NCBI GenBank assembly: GCA_027483005.1
Contig: JAIXVN010000277.1
Coordinates: 1 to 9,360 of the forward strand
Source: Verrucomicrobiaceae bacterium
GTDB lineage: Bacteria; Verrucomicrobiota; Verrucomicrobiia; Verrucomicrobiales; Akkermansiaceae
Length of the DNA: 9,360 bases
Direction of reading: 5' to 3'
Both the position numbers and the translations under genes were made by a program. The notes under the pieces are model-generated. The model was not told the DNA's origin, made no database searches, and saw only the letters and a list, made by a program, of their open reading frames with translations. Shown here in pieces: positions 8,818 through 9,360 of this stretch; position 1 is the first letter of the stretch, and every line of letters starts with the position of its first letter.

Positions 8818-9360
8818 ATGAATCCCTCCGAGAAATCAAATCCGGACCGTCCTCCGGTCATCTCCCTTGTGAAGGGTGGCCTTGGCAACCAGATGTTCTG
8901 CTATGCCGCCGGGCGGGCGCTGGCGCTTCGTCTCGGCCGACCGCTGCGGCTTGATGTCCGCACCGGCTACCAGCGGGATGACTACGGTCGAAGCTATCGC
9001 TTGAACCACTTTTCCGTCATCTCGGCGGAAGCTTCGCTGGAGGAATGCCTCGGGGGCGACACCCGCACTTGGAAACACAAGATCGCCCGGACTCTGGCGA
9101 AGTGGCAGGCCTTGGAATCGCGAAGTTATCTCGCGGAGGGGGAAGGCTTCACGCCGGAACTGTTCTCGAGGACCACGCCTCCGGCCCACAAGCCGATCTA
9201 TTTGAACGGCTATTGGCAGAACGAGGAGTTTTTTGGAAATGTCCAGGACAGGATTCGCAAGGAGTTGATGCCGCCCGTGCCGCAGTCGGAGGGGGCCCTT
9301 CAGGTCCGGAAAGAGATCCTCTCCGCCGCCAACCCGGTCATGCTTCATGTCCGCCGCGAA
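8818..9360 (+). CDS. GT11-family fucosyltransferase (alpha-1,2-type), 3'-truncated
   Basis: The first 181 residues of a glycosyltransferase that runs off the right edge without a stop. After a short variable leader, VISLVKGGLGNQMFCYAAGR (14-33) is the hallmark N-terminal block of GT11 alpha-1,2-fucosyltransferases. It is followed by ALALRLGRPLRLDV (34-47), the RLNHF block (61-65), YLNGYWQNEEFF (128-139) and the start of the donor-binding motif, LHVRR (176-180). These enzymes transfer fucose from GDP-fucose to galactose or related residues. The residue after HVRR is Glu, where HxRRGDY-type motifs usually have Gly; the rest of the motif is beyond the window. The ATG at 8818 comes 2 bases after the preceding stop, so this gene very likely shares a transcript with the MBOAT and SGNH-like genes. 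Family call is strong; the exact linkage is inferred from the family. Confidence 0.9.
   Translation, partial: MNPSEKSNPDRPPVISLVKGGLGNQMFCYAAGRALALRLGRPLRLDVRTGYQRDDYGRSYRLNHFSVISAEASLEECLGGDTRTWKHKIARTLAKWQALESRSYLAEGEGFTPELFSRTTPPAHKPIYLNGYWQNEEFFGNVQDRIRKELMPPVPQSEGALQVRKEILSAANPVMLHVRRE

Noticed and set aside
8836..9348. Minus-strand open frame (170 codons) opposite the fucosyltransferase start
   Set aside because: The plus strand carries GT11 hallmark blocks; the minus translation has none.

Overview
The window is GC-rich, densely coded bacterial DNA with a high-GC third-codon bias. None of the six internal gene starts has a convincing Shine-Dalgarno sequence. That, the codon use and the gene types would fit a Verrucomicrobiota-type bacterium, but this is inference: no rRNA or other phylogenetic marker is present.

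Layout. (1) 1-1548 (+): the 3' part of a RecQ-family DNA helicase, cut by the left edge, probably an unrelated housekeeping flank. (2) 1551-1620: a strong imperfect inverted repeat just after the recQ stop. (3) 1639-2835 (+): a membrane-anchored SGNH-like protein (copy A). (4) 2832-3854 (-): a CgeB/DUF3880-like glycosyltransferase, convergent with copy A, with stop codons overlapping by 3-4 bases. (5) 3855-4088: a divergent intergenic region with a weak promoter candidate and two interleaved short dyads. (6) 4089-5834 (+): a NodU/CmcH/TobZ-family O-carbamoyltransferase. (7) 5835-5940: a short spacer with a promoter-like element inside a dyad. (8) 5941-7491 (+): an MBOAT O-acyltransferase of the AlgI/DltB type. 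(9) 7496-8815 (+): a second SGNH-like protein (copy B), clearly paralogous to copy A. (10) 8818-9360 (+): the start of a GT11 alpha-1,2-fucosyltransferase-like gene, cut by the right edge. It has no stop in the window, so simple ORF finding can miss it.

Taken together, positions 1639-9360 look like part of a surface-glycan (exopolysaccharide, O-antigen or glycolipid) synthesis and decoration locus. Two glycosyltransferases would build or branch the glycan. The carbamoyltransferase would carbamoylate sugar hydroxyls, presumably in the cytoplasm. The MBOAT protein with one or both SGNH-like partners would O-acylate the glycan at or beyond the inner membrane. MBOAT, SGNH copy B and fucosyltransferase are separated by 4 and 2 bases and are almost certainly one transcript. 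The feature most worth following up is the pair of SGNH-like paralogues: they share family-specific blocks and a charged helical C-terminal tail, in the catalytic order Ser early, Asp-x-x-His late. This resembles DltD more than AlgJ/AlgX and may be an under-described MBOAT partner family. I see no CRISPR array, tRNA, rRNA, transposase or att site.
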